Origin: an uncultured Clostridium sp.
GTDB lineage: Bacteria; Bacillota_A; Clostridia; Lachnospirales; Lachnospiraceae
NCBI GenBank assembly: GCA_900556965.1
Contig: USQV01000064.1
Location: 1 to 6,375, forward strand
DNA: 6,375 bases
Direction: 5' to 3'
Positions within the stretch are counted from its first letter, which is position 1; every line of letters begins with the position of its first letter. Below are positions 5,335-6,375 of this stretch, in pieces. A model generated the notes under the pieces. The model was not told where the DNA came from. It made no database searches and saw only the letters and a program-made list of their open reading frames with translations. The position numbers were made by a program, and so were the translations under genes.

Positions 5335-5364
5335 ATGACAGAATCAATATGGATAATCGAGTAA
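5335..5364 (+). other. Possible 9-codon mini-ORF overlapping the yqeK start
   Basis: AGAGG (5326-5330) is 4 nt upstream of ATG 5335, which opens a 9-residue frame (MTESIWIIE) ending at TAA 5362-5364. The yqeK ATG at 5349 lies inside it in another frame and is 18 nt from the same AGAGG, longer than usual. The mini-ORF could control yqeK initiation by termination and re-initiation, or may be chance. No homology is claimed. Confidence 0.3.
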
Positions 5365-6029
5365 TTGAAATCAGAAAACGTTTGAAAAAGAAGCTGGATC
5401 CCCTGCGCTTTGAACACACGCTGGGGGTCTCTTATACCTGTCAGGCACTTGCCATGCGGTATGGCTATGATCTGGATAAGGCGGAGCTCGCCGGTCTCCT
5501 CCATGACTGTGCAAAGCGCTATGACAACGCGACGATGTTAGAAAAATGTAAGCGGAAGGGGATCGATATCACAGATAGCGAATATACGGATCCATCTCTG
5601 CTGCATGCAAAGCTCGGTGCATGGATGGCAAAGGAAAAGTATGGGATCGAGGATGAGGAGATTGCCGATGCCATACGCTGTCATACGACCGGAAGGACGG
5701 GAATGACCCTTCTCGATAAGATCCTCTATGTGGCCGATTATATTGAACCGCGCCGCGATAAAGCAGAGGATCTTCCGGAAATGCGGCGGCTATCATTTAT
5801 TGACCTTGATCAGGCGTGCCTTTCGATCATGGATAGTGTCTTAAATTATCTGAAGTCAAAAAATTGTCCCATTGATCCTTTAACACAGGCTGCCCGGGAC
5901 GATATGAAAACAGTAGTGGAAAGAAACAGGCAAAAGGAGGACGTTAAGGATGAACCAGTCAAAAGATATGGTACGGCTCGCAGTCGCAGCTTTGGAGGAG
6001 AAAAAAGGAGAAGACATAAAAATCATTGA
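5349..6029 (+). CDS. yqeK: YqeK-type HD-domain phosphohydrolase (probable diadenosine tetraphosphate hydrolase)
   Basis: The product has 226 residues, longer than the usual 185-200. HD-domain metal ligands are visible: H23 (RFEHTLGV), H52-D53 (LLHDCAK), H86 (LLHAKLGA), H112 (RCHTTG) and D130 (KILYVADYIEP). YqeK proteins from Firmicutes hydrolyse Ap4A symmetrically to two ADP with bound iron, controlling an alarmone-like nucleotide. The family's closing segment YLKSKxxxIDPLT is at 167-179. The last 28 residues or so (from about 199) are a basic, low-complexity tail, ending GGEKRRRHKNH, and are encoded over the rsfS start by an 80-nt overlap. This tail is atypical and may reflect a lost stop or small frameshift. 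The start at 5349 agrees with the family. Its only ribosome binding site is 18 nt away and better placed for a mini-ORF. Confidence 0.93.
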   Translation: MDNRVIEIRKRLKKKLDPLRFEHTLGVSYTCQALAMRYGYDLDKAELAGLLHDCAKRYDNATMLEKCKRKGIDITDSEYTDPSLLHAKLGAWMAKEKYGIEDEEIADAIRCHTTGRTGMTLLDKILYVADYIEPRRDKAEDLPEMRRLSFIDLDQACLSIMDSVLNYLKSKNCPIDPLTQAARDDMKTVVERNRQKEDVKDEPVKRYGTARSRSFGGEKRRRHKNH

Positions 6030-6306
6030 CATTAAGGATGTAACTGTAATTGCAGATTACTTTGTAATTGCATCTGCATCGAATGCCAATCAGGCTCAGG
6101 CTCTCGTTGACAACGTTGAGGAACAGCTTTTTAAAGCCGGATACGAATGCCACCAGAAAGAGGGCAGCTTAAGCTCCACATGGATACTGATGGATTACGG
6201 CGATATAATCGTACATGTATTTTCTAAAGAGGATCGTCTTTTCTATGATCTTGAGAGGATATGGCAGGACGGTAAGATCGTGGCGTCGGTAGACGAGCTG
6301 CAGTAG
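5950..6306 (+). CDS. rsfS: Ribosome silencing factor RsfS
   Basis: The product has 118 residues, the standard RsfS/YbeB/Iojap length. Conserved blocks are IADYFVIASASNANQ (34-48), the EGSLSSTWILMDYGDIIVHVF run (71-91) and R96 followed by FYDLERIW (98-105). RsfS binds ribosomal protein L14 on the large subunit and blocks joining with the 30S subunit, which lowers translation during starvation. AGGAGG (5935-5940) is 9 nt before ATG 5950, a strong site fixing the start. It lies inside the yqeK reading frame. The gene closes the recognised operon of large-subunit and nucleotide genes. The protein is complete and ends at TAG (6304-6306), followed by a short gap and a long inverted repeat at the window edge. 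Confidence 0.97.
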   Translation: MNQSKDMVRLAVAALEEKKGEDIKIIDIKDVTVIADYFVIASASNANQAQALVDNVEEQLFKAGYECHQKEGSLSSTWILMDYGDIIVHVFSKEDRLFYDLERIWQDGKIVASVDELQ

Positions 6307-6336
6307 TATTTGTTTAACCGAATCAAGTAAGTCCCC

Positions 6337-6375
6337 ACCCACTGCTTCAATTGCAAAAAGCAATAAGCATTGGGT
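6337..6375 (+). terminator. Inverted repeat at window end, probable start of the operon terminator (cut off)
   Basis: ACCCA (6337-6341) pairs with TGGGT (6371-6375), TGCTT (6343-6347) with AAGCA (6365-6369), and ATTGC (6350-6354) with GCAAT (6360-6364). The loop is AAAAA, with one C-T mismatch and a CA bulge. That is 15 pairs. The left flank GTCCCC (6331-6336) would extend the stem if GGGGAC follows beyond the window. The position, 30 nt after the rsfS stop, suits a terminator, but the T tract cannot be seen. It could also be part of a repeat element. Confidence 0.5.

Noticed and set aside
1..6375. CRISPR array, tRNA, rRNA or complete insertion sequence
   Set aside because: No regularly spaced repeats, no cloverleaf-like gene and no transposase with paired terminal repeats were found by reading both strands.

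Overview
The window looks like a low-to-moderate GC Firmicutes chromosome, most likely a Clostridia member of the Lachnospiraceae type. The signs are an L27 precursor with the Firmicutes N-terminal extension next to its Prp processing protease, an Rpn/PD-(D/E)XK protein of a type common in that family, strong AGGAGG ribosome binding sites, and the gene order rplU-prp-rpmA-obgE-yhbY-nadD-yqeK-rsfS. All recognisable genes are on the + strand. No rRNA, tRNA, CRISPR array or complete insertion sequence was seen.

Bases 1-1935 are the accessory, partly decayed part. They begin with the last 25 codons of an unidentified gene. An AT-rich gap with a plausible promoter follows, then the C-terminal half of an M14 zinc carboxypeptidase whose N-terminal half is gone. 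A strong bipartite hairpin terminator (672-733) closes this block. An AT-rich noncoding stretch rich in small inverted repeats (734-990) leads to an apparently intact Rpn-family nuclease gene (1057-1935). Its ribosome binding site can pair with an upstream anti-Shine-Dalgarno segment, and that segment can instead pair with a third segment.

Bases 1965-6306 are a conserved ribosome-biogenesis operon. A near-consensus promoter (TTGACA, 17 bp, TAGAAT with extended -10) precedes an L21-type leader RNA and rplU (L21). Then come prp (cysteine protease for the L27 extension), rpmA (L27 precursor), an internal hairpin terminator or attenuator, obgE (50S assembly GTPase), yhbY (CRM-domain pre-50S binding protein), nadD (NAD biosynthesis adenylyltransferase), yqeK (HD-domain Ap4A hydrolase) and rsfS (ribosome silencing factor). 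Genes are tightly packed. L21 and L27 are 50S proteins, Prp matures L27, Obg, YhbY and RsfS act on the large subunit, and NadD and YqeK handle nucleotide metabolites. The window ends within or just after a long inverted repeat that is probably the start of the operon's terminator.

I found no clearly new multi-gene system. The points most worth a second look are the possible RNA switch in front of the Rpn gene, the 80-nt yqeK/rsfS overlap with a basic overprinted tail, the mini-ORF over the yqeK start, and the clean truncation of the M14 gene at its NRNF motif.
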